Positions 18,506 to 27,367 of a stretch of 64,000 nucleotides of DNA are shown here, piece after piece. Both the position numbers and the translations under genes were made by a program. Within the stretch, counting starts at the first letter, position 1. Each line of letters starts with the position of its first letter. The notes below the pieces were generated by a model. It was not told the origin of the DNA and searched no databases. It saw only the letters and a list, made by a program, of their open reading frames with translations. Origin of the DNA: Actinomycetes bacterium (GTDB lineage: Bacteria; Actinomycetota; Acidimicrobiia; Acidimicrobiales; Ilumatobacteraceae); assembly GCA_021414085.1 (NCBI GenBank), contig JAIOPC010000011.1, positions 192,914 through 256,913 of the forward strand, in the 5' to 3' direction.

Positions 18506-19952
18506 CCGACACTGGGTCGGGGTGGCGACCGATGCCGCCGTCGCGCAGCAGCATCCCGGTCAATTGTCGATCGAGGTGCTGTTGGCGCCACACCAACATC
18601 TCTTGCGCCAACGGCAATACCACTGCGGGGTCGGTCTTCTGTGTTTGCCAGCTCGGGTCGGCGGCGAGATCGAAGCACAGCCAGTCACCGTTGCCGAACT
18701 GCACGTATGCATGGGCATCGGTGCGCAGTACGGCGAGGTTCTTGCGCTCGAGGCTGCGATCCCACGGCCATGGATGCTCGCGCTGGGCAATCGCCAGATC
18801 GCGCCAATCCCATTCGTAGTGTGCGCTGGACCGCCAATGTGGTGGTCGCTCGCCACGCAGGAACGGCGTGAGCGGCAGCCCGTCGCATTGCACCGGCACC
18901 GGCACGTCCATCAGCTCGCAGAGGGTCGGCAGGATGTCGACGTTCTCCGTGAAGTCGTTCACGACCGTGCCGTGGCCGGCGGTGTGCGCGGGATCACGCA
19001 CGATGCCGATGATGTGATAACTGCTTTCGAAGTAGCCGCACTTCTGCTGCAGCCCCTGATCGCCGAGCTGCTCGCCGTGATCGGCGGTGATCACGATGAC
19101 GGTGTTGTCCCACTCGCCGCGAGCCTTTAACGCGGCGACGATGCGACCGAGATGGTGGTCGACCTCGCTGATCATCCCGTAGTACTGCGCGCAGAGGTAG
19201 GCGAGCTTCGCCGGGTCGCTGGGGCATGGCGTGCCTTGCAGCAGCATCGCGTGGTAGCGATGGATCGGTTCAGGAATCGGAAGTGGTGGTGGGCAATCGG
19301 CGGGGGAGTACATCGCCTCGTATTCACCAGCCGCGCGATACGGCGGATGCGGGCGGATAAACGACGTGTGTGCGAACCACGGGCCGTCTTGCGTGTTCAA
19401 CCAGTCGAGGAAGTGATCGGTGAGGAATTGCGTGACTGAATGTTCTGCCGGGCGCTTGTGTTCGGTGGACAGCGCGTACTCGGGGTCGGTGACAACCTTG
19501 TCGGTGTAGCCCAGGCTCTGCAGCCACGCCAGCCATGGCGCGTGCCGCTCGTCGAGGCAGAGCAACTCTTCGAAGCCGGGCAGCACGCCTTCCCAGTTCG
19601 AGAGCCGCGGATCGTTCGGGTCGGTGATGCGTCGTGGATCGGCCGCCTGATCGGTGTAACCGAACATCACCGGGTTGTAGCCAGCGCGCAGCGCCGCGCG
19701 CGCCACGTTGTCGAACCGATAGTCGAGGGGTGTGCCGTTGGCGACAACGCGGTTGTTCATCTGGTACGTGCCGGTGTATAGCGCAGCGCGGCCAGGGGCA
19801 CACGGAGCTGCTTGCGCGTAGTGGCGCGCGAAGCGAACGCCGGCCGCGGCAATCGCGTCGAGGTTGGGCGTGCGGACTAAGGGGTGACCAGCAGCGCCAT
19901 ACGAGTCGCCGCGGAATTGATCGAGGGTGACGAAGAGAACGTTCGGGCGCAT
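18498..19952 (-). CDS. Sulfatase-family (alkaline phosphatase superfamily) hydrolase
   Basis: RPNVLFVTLDQFRGDSYG...APCAPGRAALYTG (C-x-P-x-R formylglycine motif)...VIVITADHGEQLGDQGL. Confidence 0.9.
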   Translation of the reverse strand: MRPNVLFVTLDQFRGDSYGAAGHPLVRTPNLDAIAAAGVRFARHYAQAAPCAPGRAALYTGTYQMNNRVVANGTPLDYRFDNVARAALRAGYNPVMFGYTDQAADPRRITDPNDPRLSNWEGVLPGFEELLCLDERHAPWLAWLQSLGYTDKVVTDPEYALSTEHKRPAEHSVTQFLTDHFLDWLNTQDGPWFAHTSFIRPHPPYRAAGEYEAMYSPADCPPPLPIPEPIHRYHAMLLQGTPCPSDPAKLAYLCAQYYGMISEVDHHLGRIVAALKARGEWDNTVIVITADHGEQLGDQGLQQKCGYFESSYHIIGIVRDPAHTAGHGTVVNDFTENVDILPTLCELMDVPVPVQCDGLPLTPFLRGERPPHWRSSAHYEWDWRDLAIAQREHPWPWDRSLERKNLAVLRTDAHAYVQFGNGDWLCFDLAADPSWQTQKTDPAVVLPLAQEMLVWRQQHLDRQLTGMLLRDGGIGRHPDPVSVS

Positions 19953-19973
19953 CAGCCGAGCGTACGCGGCTCG

Positions 19974-20258
19974 CTACATCGGTAGCGCTTCGTAGATGCG
20001 CACTCCGTTGATGGGTACTCCGTCGAGCAGCTTCTCGGCTGCTTCCATGCTCTCGGCCCTGACGATGGTGTACCCGGTGATCGGCGTGGCATCGCCCGCC
20101 AAGTCGCGTGCTCCGCTCTTGGTGACCTCGCGGCCGTCGCCGAACGGGTTCCCGTTGTCGACGATGCTTGCCCCGATTGAAGCGAACCATTGCATCCAAT
20201 CTTCCCTGACACCGGCTCCGCCCGACTTGTCGCCGTACAGGAATATGAACTTCTTCAT
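19974..20258 (-). CDS. YCII-related domain protein
   Basis: MKKFIFLYGDKSGGAGVREDWMQWFASIGASIVDNGNPFGDG...AAEKLLDGVPINGVRIYEALPM. Confidence 0.82.
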   Translation of the reverse strand: MKKFIFLYGDKSGGAGVREDWMQWFASIGASIVDNGNPFGDGREVTKSGARDLAGDATPITGYTIVRAESMEAAEKLLDGVPINGVRIYEALPM

Positions 20259-20590
20259 CGCTTCTCCTCCAAGTAGTGCGCGTAGTTCTGCAGGGTGGCC
20301 TGAGCCGAACCCCAGTAGGTGTGGTACTGCTGCAACCAATCCTCCAACACCTGTAGCGATCGCGGGTCGAGCGTGAGGAAGTTAGTGCGACCCATCTTGC
20401 GGCGCACGACCAGGCCAGCGCTCTCCAGGATCTTGATGTGCTTGTGGATCGCTGGCAAGGAGAGATCGCGCATGTCGGCGAGTTGCGTGATCGAGTGTGG
20501 TTGCAGACCCACGGCGTACACGATCGCTCGCCGGTGCTTGTTGGCGAGTGCTTCGAATATCGCGTCGAGATCGTTTGATTCGTCTGCCAT
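20255..20590 (-). CDS. ArsR-type HTH transcriptional regulator
   Basis: DAIFEALANKHRRAIVYAVGLQPHSITQLADMRDLSLPAIHKHIKILESAGLV; ATGA overlap with YCII gene. Confidence 0.88.
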   Translation of the reverse strand: MADESNDLDAIFEALANKHRRAIVYAVGLQPHSITQLADMRDLSLPAIHKHIKILESAGLVVRRKMGRTNFLTLDPRSLQVLEDWLQQYHTYWGSAQATLQNYAHYLEEKR

Positions 20591-20602
20591 GGTGGCGCTA
20601 CA

Positions 20603-20620
20603 GTTAACTTAGAAGTTAAC
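20603..20620. promoter_or_regulatory. Palindromic operator between ArsR-type gene and divergent TIGR03086-like gene
   Basis: GTTAACTT-AG-AAGTTAAC perfect inverted repeat in the divergent spacer. Confidence 0.75.
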
Positions 20621-20641
20621 TATATCAAAGGAGACACGGGG

Positions 20642-21262
20642 ATGACGGATTACGCAGCAATGGCCGACATCGAGCGCAAGGCGCTGTACGCCGAATTGCA
20701 GGGTTTGACCGAAGCGCAATGGGCGACGATGACGGTGTGCGACCCGTGGACGGTTCGGCACCTGGTGGCGCACATGACGGCGCTCGGTAATCAGACCGCG
20801 CCCAACTTCTTTAAGGGCATGATCACCACCGGCTTCAACTTCAACAAGTTCGTCGACAAAGACCTTCGCAAGTTCAACAACGGTTCGAACGCCGACGTGC
20901 TCGCTGGCTTCGCCAAGACGCTCACCAACGGCAAGACGCCGCCAGGGCCGAAGTATGTGCCGCTCGGCGAGTACATGTGCCACGGCGAAGACATCCGACG
21001 TGCAATTGGGTCGGCGGGGAAGCACGCAGAAGCACACGTAGTCGCGCTCGCTGGCGCCTATCAAACGACGGGCAATCCACTTGGCGGCAAGAAGCGTTCC
21101 GCCGGACTGAAGCTGCGCGCCACCGACGTCGACTGGACCTTCGGTGACGGACCAGAAGTGGCAGGCCCTGGAATGGACTTGATCCTCGCAATGAGCGGTC
21201 GCGCGAAGTCGCTCGACAACTGCACCGGCGAGGGTGTTGCGACCATGCGCGGGCGTTGCTGA
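20642..21262 (+). CDS. Maleylpyruvate isomerase / TIGR03086-like (DinB-fold) protein
   Basis: LTEAQWATMTVCDPWTVRHLVAHMTAL; RBS AAAGGAG upstream. Confidence 0.78.
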   Translation: MTDYAAMADIERKALYAELQGLTEAQWATMTVCDPWTVRHLVAHMTALGNQTAPNFFKGMITTGFNFNKFVDKDLRKFNNGSNADVLAGFAKTLTNGKTPPGPKYVPLGEYMCHGEDIRRAIGSAGKHAEAHVVALAGAYQTTGNPLGGKKRSAGLKLRATDVDWTFGDGPEVAGPGMDLILAMSGRAKSLDNCTGEGVATMRGRC

Positions 21263-21294
21263 GCTAGCGCGCCGCCAGCGGCCATCATGGTCGC

Positions 21295-21464
21295 ATGAAT
21301 GACGAACTCACTGACGACGAGTTGGATCTGATCGAGGCGCGTGCCGCACACGCGACGGGTCGCGGCCAGCAGGAAGCGACGACCTCGACTTCATCGCCGC
21401 CAGTCGTCAAGACGTGGTGCGCCTAGTCGCGGAGTGTCGTCGGTTGCGCGCGCTCGTTGGCTAG
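21295..21464 (+). pseudogene. Frameshifted small ORF, acidic N-terminus plus [27 protein letters not shown]
   Basis: Frame 1 gives [26 protein letters not shown]; the continuation [27 protein letters not shown] is in another frame from about 21381. Confidence 0.6.
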
Positions 21465-21502
21465 CCGAGGTTTTCGGTGTGAGAATGGGTATTCTCAGGC
21501 CG

Positions 21503-21964
21503 ATGAATAATCCGACGAAACCACCTGTACCACCATTCGACGAGGCGTCAGCGCGCCAGAAGGTGCTGGCGGCCGAGGCCGCGTGGAACACGCGGGAACC
21601 CGAACGCGTTGCTGGCGCGTACACAATCGACTCGGTGTGGCGGAACCGTTCAGAGTTCGTGCATGGTCGTGAGCAGATCGTGGCGTTCCTCACAGCGAAG
21701 TGGGAACGCGAACTCGACTACGCGCTCCGCAAGGACCTCTGGGCGTTCCACGACAACCGCATCGCGGTGCGCTTTCAATACGAGTGGCACGACGCTGACG
21801 GTCGGTGGTTTCGATCGTACGGAAACGAGAACTGGGAGTTCGACGAGTACGGCTTCATGCGCCGCCGCGAAGCGAGCATCAACGACGTGTCGATTACCGC
21901 GGATGAGCGTCGCATCTTTGGGCCGCGCGCCGAAGGTGACACGAGCGGCATCCCATTGCAATGA
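21503..21964 (+). CDS. NTF2-like DUF1348 family protein
   Basis: [71 protein letters not shown]. Confidence 0.88.
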   Translation: MNNPTKPPVPPFDEASARQKVLAAEAAWNTREPERVAGAYTIDSVWRNRSEFVHGREQIVAFLTAKWERELDYALRKDLWAFHDNRIAVRFQYEWHDADGRWFRSYGNENWEFDEYGFMRRREASINDVSITADERRIFGPRAEGDTSGIPLQ

Positions 21965-22545
21965 GTCCGGCCGCCACGCTGACCATCAATGACGCAAGTC
22001 GGGCAGTGCTGCTCGCCGCGAATGAACTGTTCTACGCCAACGGGATTAACGGTGTCGTCATGAGCGACATTCGCGACGCGTCTGGCGTCTCGATGCGTCG
22101 GCTCTACAACATGTACCCGTCGAAGAGCGCGCTGGTTGCCGCATGGCTGACTGATCGCCACGACACGTGGATGGCGTGGTTCACGACCAGCGTCGAACGA
22201 CATGTTGCTGCTGGTGCCGATCCGGTGATGGCCACGTTCGACGCAATCGCCGAATGGGTGAGCGCGCCGGGCTATCGCGGATGTGCCTTCATCAACTCGC
22301 TGGCTGAGACCAACGAGATTGACGACTCGCATCGCTCGATCATCGCCGCGCACAAGCGCGACCTCATCGAACACCTTGCCAATCTGGCGGCACGCGCGCA
22401 TCCGAGCGCACCACGCTGGCTTCCGGCCGCGCTCGCGGTGATCATCGACGGTGCAATTGTGCAGTGCACCGTCTTCGGCAGCACTGAACCACTCGACGCG
22501 GCGCGGTCCGCTGTCAGCCAACTCCTGAAGACGATCCCGACATGA
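21961..22545 (+). CDS. TetR/AcrR family transcriptional regulator
   Basis: [51 protein letters not shown] overlap upstream. Confidence 0.9.
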   Translation: MSPAATLTINDASRAVLLAANELFYANGINGVVMSDIRDASGVSMRRLYNMYPSKSALVAAWLTDRHDTWMAWFTTSVERHVAAGADPVMATFDAIAEWVSAPGYRGCAFINSLAETNEIDDSHRSIIAAHKRDLIEHLANLAARAHPSAPRWLPAALAVIIDGAIVQCTVFGSTEPLDAARSAVSQLLKTIPT

Positions 22546-23192
22546 ACCTCACCGTTGGCGCTCTGTGGCGCTACCCGGTCAAGACGCTGGCCGGCGAACG
22601 CATCGATACCGCCGATATCACCGCTAACGGCATCGTCGGCGATCGCATCGTTCACGTGCGCGGGCCGGAAGGCGTCCGCACATCACGGCGGCACCACAAC
22701 CTGCTCGGACTTCACGCCACACTCGGCCTCGATGGCGAACCCCTCGTCGACGGCCAACCGTGGACATCACCCGAGGTTCTGCAGCGCGTCCGGGCCGCTG
22801 CCGGCGATGACGCCAACCTCGCCCGTTACGACGGCCCCGAAAGGTTCGACGTGCTGCCGCTACTGGTGGCCACCGACGGTGCCGTGGCCTCGTTCGGGCG
22901 CGATGTCCGCCGCCTCCGGCCGAACATCGTCATCGATGGTGTCGATGGCATGGACGAGATTATGTGGCCCGGCGCCGAGCTTCACATCGGCGGCGCTGTG
23001 ATCGCCATCGACTCTCGGCGCGGCCGTTGCCCGATGACCACCGTCGATCCCGACACCCTCGACGTTGACCGCGCCGTCTTGAAAGACATCATCACGCGGT
23101 TCGACGGCAAGCTGGCGCTCAACGCCGACGTCGTGCGCGCCAGCACCATTCGCGTCGGCGACCCCGTAAGACTCGTGCGCCAGCCTGGCTGA
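22542..23192 (+). CDS. MOSC domain-containing protein
   Basis: LWRYPVKTLAGERIDTADITANGIVGDRIVHV...RRGRCPMTTVDPDT. Confidence 0.88.
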   Translation: MNLTVGALWRYPVKTLAGERIDTADITANGIVGDRIVHVRGPEGVRTSRRHHNLLGLHATLGLDGEPLVDGQPWTSPEVLQRVRAAAGDDANLARYDGPERFDVLPLLVATDGAVASFGRDVRRLRPNIVIDGVDGMDEIMWPGAELHIGGAVIAIDSRRGRCPMTTVDPDTLDVDRAVLKDIITRFDGKLALNADVVRASTIRVGDPVRLVRQPG

Positions 23193-23197
23193 CCGCG

Positions 23198-23674
23198 CTA
23201 GCCGGCGAGCAGTTTGTCGAGCGCGTTGTAGCCGTCGACGACGCCCGACTCCATGCCACTCGCGACGAATGCGTCGCGATCAGCGAACGAGTCGACCAGC
23301 GAAGTTGCAGTCAGCAACGTGTGCCCATCGCCGATGGGTTCGAGACGCAGCTTCTCCAACGCCACGCCATCGGGCCAGCCCTCGAACGTGAAGGTCTGCA
23401 CGATCAACTCGTTCGGCCGCACCTCGTGGAAGCAACCGTGAAAGCCAGCCTCGAACCCCGGCCGATTGATGGTGTAGCGATACGACCCGCCCTTGCGGCA
23501 GTCGTAGTGGTCGATCATCACGGTCGAGTCGCGTGGTCCGACCCATTTCGCGTACAACTCGCCATCGGTGTGCGCACGGAACACGGCCGCCGGCTCGGCG
23601 GCGAACTCGCGCATGATGCGAACCATCGGCACTACCTTGTCGACTTCGATCTTGGTTTCGAATGACTTGCTCAT
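23198..23674 (-). CDS. SRPBCC (AHSA1-like) domain protein
   Basis: MREFAAEPAAVFRAHTDGELYAKWVGPRDSTVMIDHYDCRKGGSYRYT...TLLTATSLVDSFADRDAFVASGMESGVVDGYNALDKLL. Confidence 0.9.
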   Translation of the reverse strand: MSKSFETKIEVDKVVPMVRIMREFAAEPAAVFRAHTDGELYAKWVGPRDSTVMIDHYDCRKGGSYRYTINRPGFEAGFHGCFHEVRPNELIVQTFTFEGWPDGVALEKLRLEPIGDGHTLLTATSLVDSFADRDAFVASGMESGVVDGYNALDKLLAG

Positions 23675-24012
23675 CGCTTTGCTCCTCGCTTGGGTTTGGT
23701 TTCCTTCAGCAGCGCGTCGAGGCGCTGGTAACGCTGTTCGGCTTCGCGCCGGTACCGCTCGATCCACTTCGTCATTAGGTCGAAGACCTCCGCTTCCAGG
23801 TGGGCCGGTCGACGCTGTGCGTCGCGGCTGCGGGTCACCAAGCCGGCATCTTCGAGTACGCGCAAGTGCTTGGAGACAGCCTGCACCGACATGTCGTGCG
23901 GTTCAGAGAGCTCCACCAGCGTCGCGTCGCCGAGCGCGAGCGTGCTGACGATCTCGCGGCGCGTCGGATCGGCCAACGCTGCAAACACTCGGGACAACTG
24001 ATCTGCCGACAA
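23671..24012 (-). CDS. ArsR family HTH transcriptional regulator
   Basis: LSRVFAALADPTRREIVSTLALGDATLVELSEPHDMSVQAVSKHLRVLEDAGLV; ATGA overlap with the SRPBCC gene. Confidence 0.92.
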   Translation of the reverse strand: MSADQLSRVFAALADPTRREIVSTLALGDATLVELSEPHDMSVQAVSKHLRVLEDAGLVTRSRDAQRRPAHLEAEVFDLMTKWIERYRREAEQRYQRLDALLKETKPKRGAKR

Positions 24013-24020
24013 GATTCCTC

Positions 24021-24083
24021 CTCAACCAAATGGTTGAGAACAACGTACCTCGGTAGGAGCGTCGTTGTCAACCGATTGGTTGA
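24021..24083. promoter_or_regulatory. Two TCAACC-N4-GGTTGA-type palindromic operators upstream of arsR-like gene
   Basis: CTCAACCA-AA-TGGTTGAG (24021-24038) and TCAACC-GATT-GGTTGA (24068-24083). Confidence 0.8.
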
Positions 24084-24092
24084 AGAGAACGG

Positions 24093-24920
24093 TCAGGTGG
24101 TCGCGGGACGCGGACCTGCCGGCCGGGTGAGTAACTCCGGGACGCGCTGAATCTGCTCGGGACTAGCGAGACTCGCATCCAGGGACAGCAGCGACAACAG
24201 CTGCACGGGCTTGCCGATCTGTGCTGCGGCCGCAAGCTTGTGATGCCCGTCGAGAAGGAAATGCGTGAGGCCCCAGTGCGCGTACCAATTCGGCGCCGAT
24301 CCATTCGCGGGCTGGCTGATGTCGAGCGTGGAGACGGCGACGGCCGTGGGCCGGGACGACTCCGTAAGCCGCTCGGCAAGTTCTTTGACGCGTTCGGCAT
24401 TGTTCCAATTTGGCGGAACCATCGGAACGACGAACTCATACAGGTGGGCGTGGTCGGCGACAGGCGTCTGGAAGGTTCGGTAGTACGGGGTCTTCGGGTA
24501 GTGCGGCAAGCCCCAGAAGCGCTCGACGTTCCACGTCGCTACCTGCTCGTTGGCGAAGTAGTCATCGTCGTCAAGCGGGAACACAAGACGAGGCTCGATC
24601 TCGATGAGCATCGGAAGGTAGCTGCCCTGTGGAAGGAGTTCGGCGAAACGTTCCACGATCGCTTCATCAATCCCGTCGAGTCCGTCGGCCAGTCGGTCGG
24701 CGGCGTCCTTCAGCGACACGGTCTGGTTCGCTCCATCGAGGCGCGTAAAGAGGAGCTGACAAGTCCCGCACCAAAAGGTCAAGTCGAACGCCGGGCGTTC
24801 ATCGAGGAACAGCAACCGCCGACCCGCCCACGTGCCTTCGCCCTTTGGTTCCTCGCCGAAGCGCAGCCGGGCACCCTCGACAACGCCAAGGATCTGCGGG
24901 GCAGATGCAGAGAGCAGCAT
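24093..24920 (-). CDS. Hypothetical protein with CxxC motif and GHHKLAAA segment
   Basis: Full-length open frame with good codon bias; FWCGTCQLLF and LLDGHHKLAAAAQIGKPVQLLSLL (ParB/Srx-like phrase). Confidence 0.6.
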   Translation of the reverse strand: MLLSASAPQILGVVEGARLRFGEEPKGEGTWAGRRLLFLDERPAFDLTFWCGTCQLLFTRLDGANQTVSLKDAADRLADGLDGIDEAIVERFAELLPQGSYLPMLIEIEPRLVFPLDDDDYFANEQVATWNVERFWGLPHYPKTPYYRTFQTPVADHAHLYEFVVPMVPPNWNNAERVKELAERLTESSRPTAVAVSTLDISQPANGSAPNWYAHWGLTHFLLDGHHKLAAAAQIGKPVQLLSLLSLDASLASPEQIQRVPELLTRPAGPRPATT

Positions 24921-24947
24921 GAACCGACGTTAATCACTCAACGGCTG

Positions 24948-26036
24948 TTACACGTTGAAGCGGAACTCCATTACGTCGCCGTCGATGGGGTGGTAGTCCT
25001 TGCCTTCGATGCGTAGCTTGCCGACCTCTTTGGCCTTGTTCCACGAACCGACCTCGAGCAGGTCGTCCCAATGGATCACTTCGGCCTTGATGAAGCCGCG
25101 CTGGAAGTCGGTGTGAATCCGTCCGGCGCACTCGGGCGCTGACGAGCCGGCGTAGAACGTCCACGCGCGTGTCTCTTTCTCGCCGGTCGTGAAGTACGTG
25201 CGCAGGCCGAGCAAGTGATACGCGGAGCGCACCATGCGGAAGAGAGCGCCCTCGCCGAGACCAAAGCCTTCGAGCATCTCGGCACGCTCGGCCGGATCGG
25301 TGATCGTCGCCGCTTCTGCCTCGAGCTGCACGCACATGCCGATCACTTCCACGTTGTCGCCGGCCGAAGTGAACTCGTCGCGCACGCGCTGTTCGATCTC
25401 GGCGACTCGGGGCAATTCCGCCTCGCCAACATTGACGACGGCCAGCACCGAACGGTTGGTGAGCAGGAAGTACGGCTTCAGCGTCGCTTTGTTGTCGGCC
25501 GACAATCCAGCGCGATACAGCGGCTTGCCATCGCTGAGCGCGTCGTATGCCGCTTGCAGCGCTTCCAGCTCGGCCGCGGCACTCTTGTCGAGGACCGCCT
25601 GGCGCGTCGCTTGCTTCAGTCGCTTCTCCACTGTTTCCAAGTCGGCGAGTGCTAACTCGATCTCGACGACGCGCAGGTGCTCGATCGGATCGCTCGGCCC
25701 CGTCACGTCTTCGTCTTCGAACGCGCGCAACACGAACACGATGGCATCGACCTCGCGAATGTTGGCGAGGAACTTGTTGCCCAGACCCTCACCCTTCGAA
25801 GCGCCCTCCACGAGCCCGCCGATGTCGACGACCTCGACCGACGCGTGTACCAGGGTCTTGGTCTTGCTCATCTCGCCCAAGCGTTCGACGCGATCGTCGG
25901 GCACTCGGGCGACACCGATGTTCGGGTCTTTCGTCGCAAACGGATAGGGCGCGGCCAGCGCACCGCCACCGGTGAGTGCGTTGTACAGCGAGCTTTTGCC
26001 CGCGTTGGGAAGACCGACCAGGCCGAAGCGTTCCAT
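24948..26036 (-). CDS. ychF: Redox-regulated ATPase/GTPase YchF
   Basis: MERFGLVGLPNAGKSSLYNALTGGGALAAPYPFATKDPNIGVARVPDDR...IEGKDYHPIDGDVMEFRFNV. Confidence 0.95.
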   Translation of the reverse strand: MERFGLVGLPNAGKSSLYNALTGGGALAAPYPFATKDPNIGVARVPDDRVERLGEMSKTKTLVHASVEVVDIGGLVEGASKGEGLGNKFLANIREVDAIVFVLRAFEDEDVTGPSDPIEHLRVVEIELALADLETVEKRLKQATRQAVLDKSAAAELEALQAAYDALSDGKPLYRAGLSADNKATLKPYFLLTNRSVLAVVNVGEAELPRVAEIEQRVRDEFTSAGDNVEVIGMCVQLEAEAATITDPAERAEMLEGFGLGEGALFRMVRSAYHLLGLRTYFTTGEKETRAWTFYAGSSAPECAGRIHTDFQRGFIKAEVIHWDDLLEVGSWNKAKEVGKLRIEGKDYHPIDGDVMEFRFNV

Positions 26037-26107
26037 AGGAAGGGTGCAGGCTACCGGGGTCACTGACATCGGCAGTTGAGGCGGGTTGCCGTCGAGCCGA
26101 AGTCGCT

Positions 26108-27346
26108 GTGCCCAGTGCAGGCGTGAAGCTATTCGCCTACTCGACCACTGTGTCCCTGCTCTTGCTGTTCGCCCCCGTGGCGACTCGCTCGGCCGCCGGT
26201 CCACTCGGCAGCGACATCCCCGGAAACTGTGTTGAGCACACGACGTTCAACGACGGTCCCGACGCCATCGGCGACTACCGCTGCGCCGGCCAAGAGATCC
26301 AGTTCCACACCGCCGGTGTGGCCAACTCGCCCTACTCCATTTGGGCCGGGCAGTGGCTGTTCCGCGATCCCGCCGGCAGCTTCCGGGTCGGCTCCTGCAC
26401 GTTCAACCGCGGCATTCACCCAACGATCAACTCGTCGGCGCGCTGGGTCGGTCAGTCGCTCCCGAACGATCCGACGGGCGTACTGAGCTCGTATTTGGCA
26501 TGGAAGTACGGCGACACGACGGACAATCTGACTGCGGCGGCGCTGTGGGCCGTGTTCCACTACTACGCGCAGGACGACGCCGGTCCCAATCGAGCGAGCA
26601 ATGCCAACGATCCACTGGTGCCGACGCTCGGCGTCATCGAGGCCGCATCTGGGCGTTCGGATCTGCAATCGCGTGCCTTCGCCTTGCATCACGAGGCGGA
26701 GGCCGTCGCTGAGGAATGGACGCTCGCTCTTGCCGTCGCGGCCGATGGCACCGCGACCGTCACGCTCTCGTCGGGCGCGAACCCTGTGCCCGACCAGCCC
26801 ATCTCCGTACTCGTGAGTGGACTCGACGTCCCGCTGGTCACGATCACGAGCGCGGATGGCACAGCCACGGTGACGGTGTCCCTCCCGCCTGGCACCGTCA
26901 CCGTGGTCGCCACTGCGTCGGCGCCGGGCCCAGCCGACGTCTATCGCGGCGAGCCAGCCTTCGCCGACGGACAGGGCGGCCAGAACCTGATCACCGGCGG
27001 CGCATCGCGATTGCTGCGCGCTGAAGCGTCGATTGATGTTGTGGCCGCGACGACCACGACAGAAACGGTGACGACGACTGCAGCCCCGACGACCGTTGTC
27101 TCAACGACAGAACCCGCAACGACAGAACCTGCAACGGTCGATCCGTCAACGACCGAGATCGACCCATCAACCACATACGTCGGCGTCGACAGCACCGCGC
27201 TCGACCCGACCACTACCGAAGTGCCGGGGTTCCTTCCACGCACGGGTGACGAGCGCGATACCCCAGTCGCCTACGTCGGTACCGCGTTCCTTGTGGGCGG
27301 CGTCGGCCTCCTCGGCACGCTGCGCCGCCGACGGGTCGTCTCATAG
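26108..27346 (+). CDS. LPxTG-type cell wall-anchored surface protein
   Basis: Signal peptide, Thr-rich stalk, FLPRTGDERDTPVAYVGTAFLVGGVGLLGTLRRRRVVS sorting signal. Confidence 0.82.
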   Translation: MPSAGVKLFAYSTTVSLLLLFAPVATRSAAGPLGSDIPGNCVEHTTFNDGPDAIGDYRCAGQEIQFHTAGVANSPYSIWAGQWLFRDPAGSFRVGSCTFNRGIHPTINSSARWVGQSLPNDPTGVLSSYLAWKYGDTTDNLTAAALWAVFHYYAQDDAGPNRASNANDPLVPTLGVIEAASGRSDLQSRAFALHHEAEAVAEEWTLALAVAADGTATVTLSSGANPVPDQPISVLVSGLDVPLVTITSADGTATVTVSLPPGTVTVVATASAPGPADVYRGEPAFADGQGGQNLITGGASRLLRAEASIDVVAATTTTETVTTTAAPTTVVSTTEPATTEPATVDPSTTEIDPSTTYVGVDSTALDPTTTEVPGFLPRTGDERDTPVAYVGTAFLVGGVGLLGTLRRRRVVS

Positions 27347-27367
27347 CCCCGCACCTACAATGGGTGC

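Noticed and set aside
27050-27230. ACGAC/ACAGAACC-type repeats as a regulatory repeat array
   Set aside because: They encode the Thr/Glu/Pro-rich stalk of the LPxTG protein; coding low complexity explains them.
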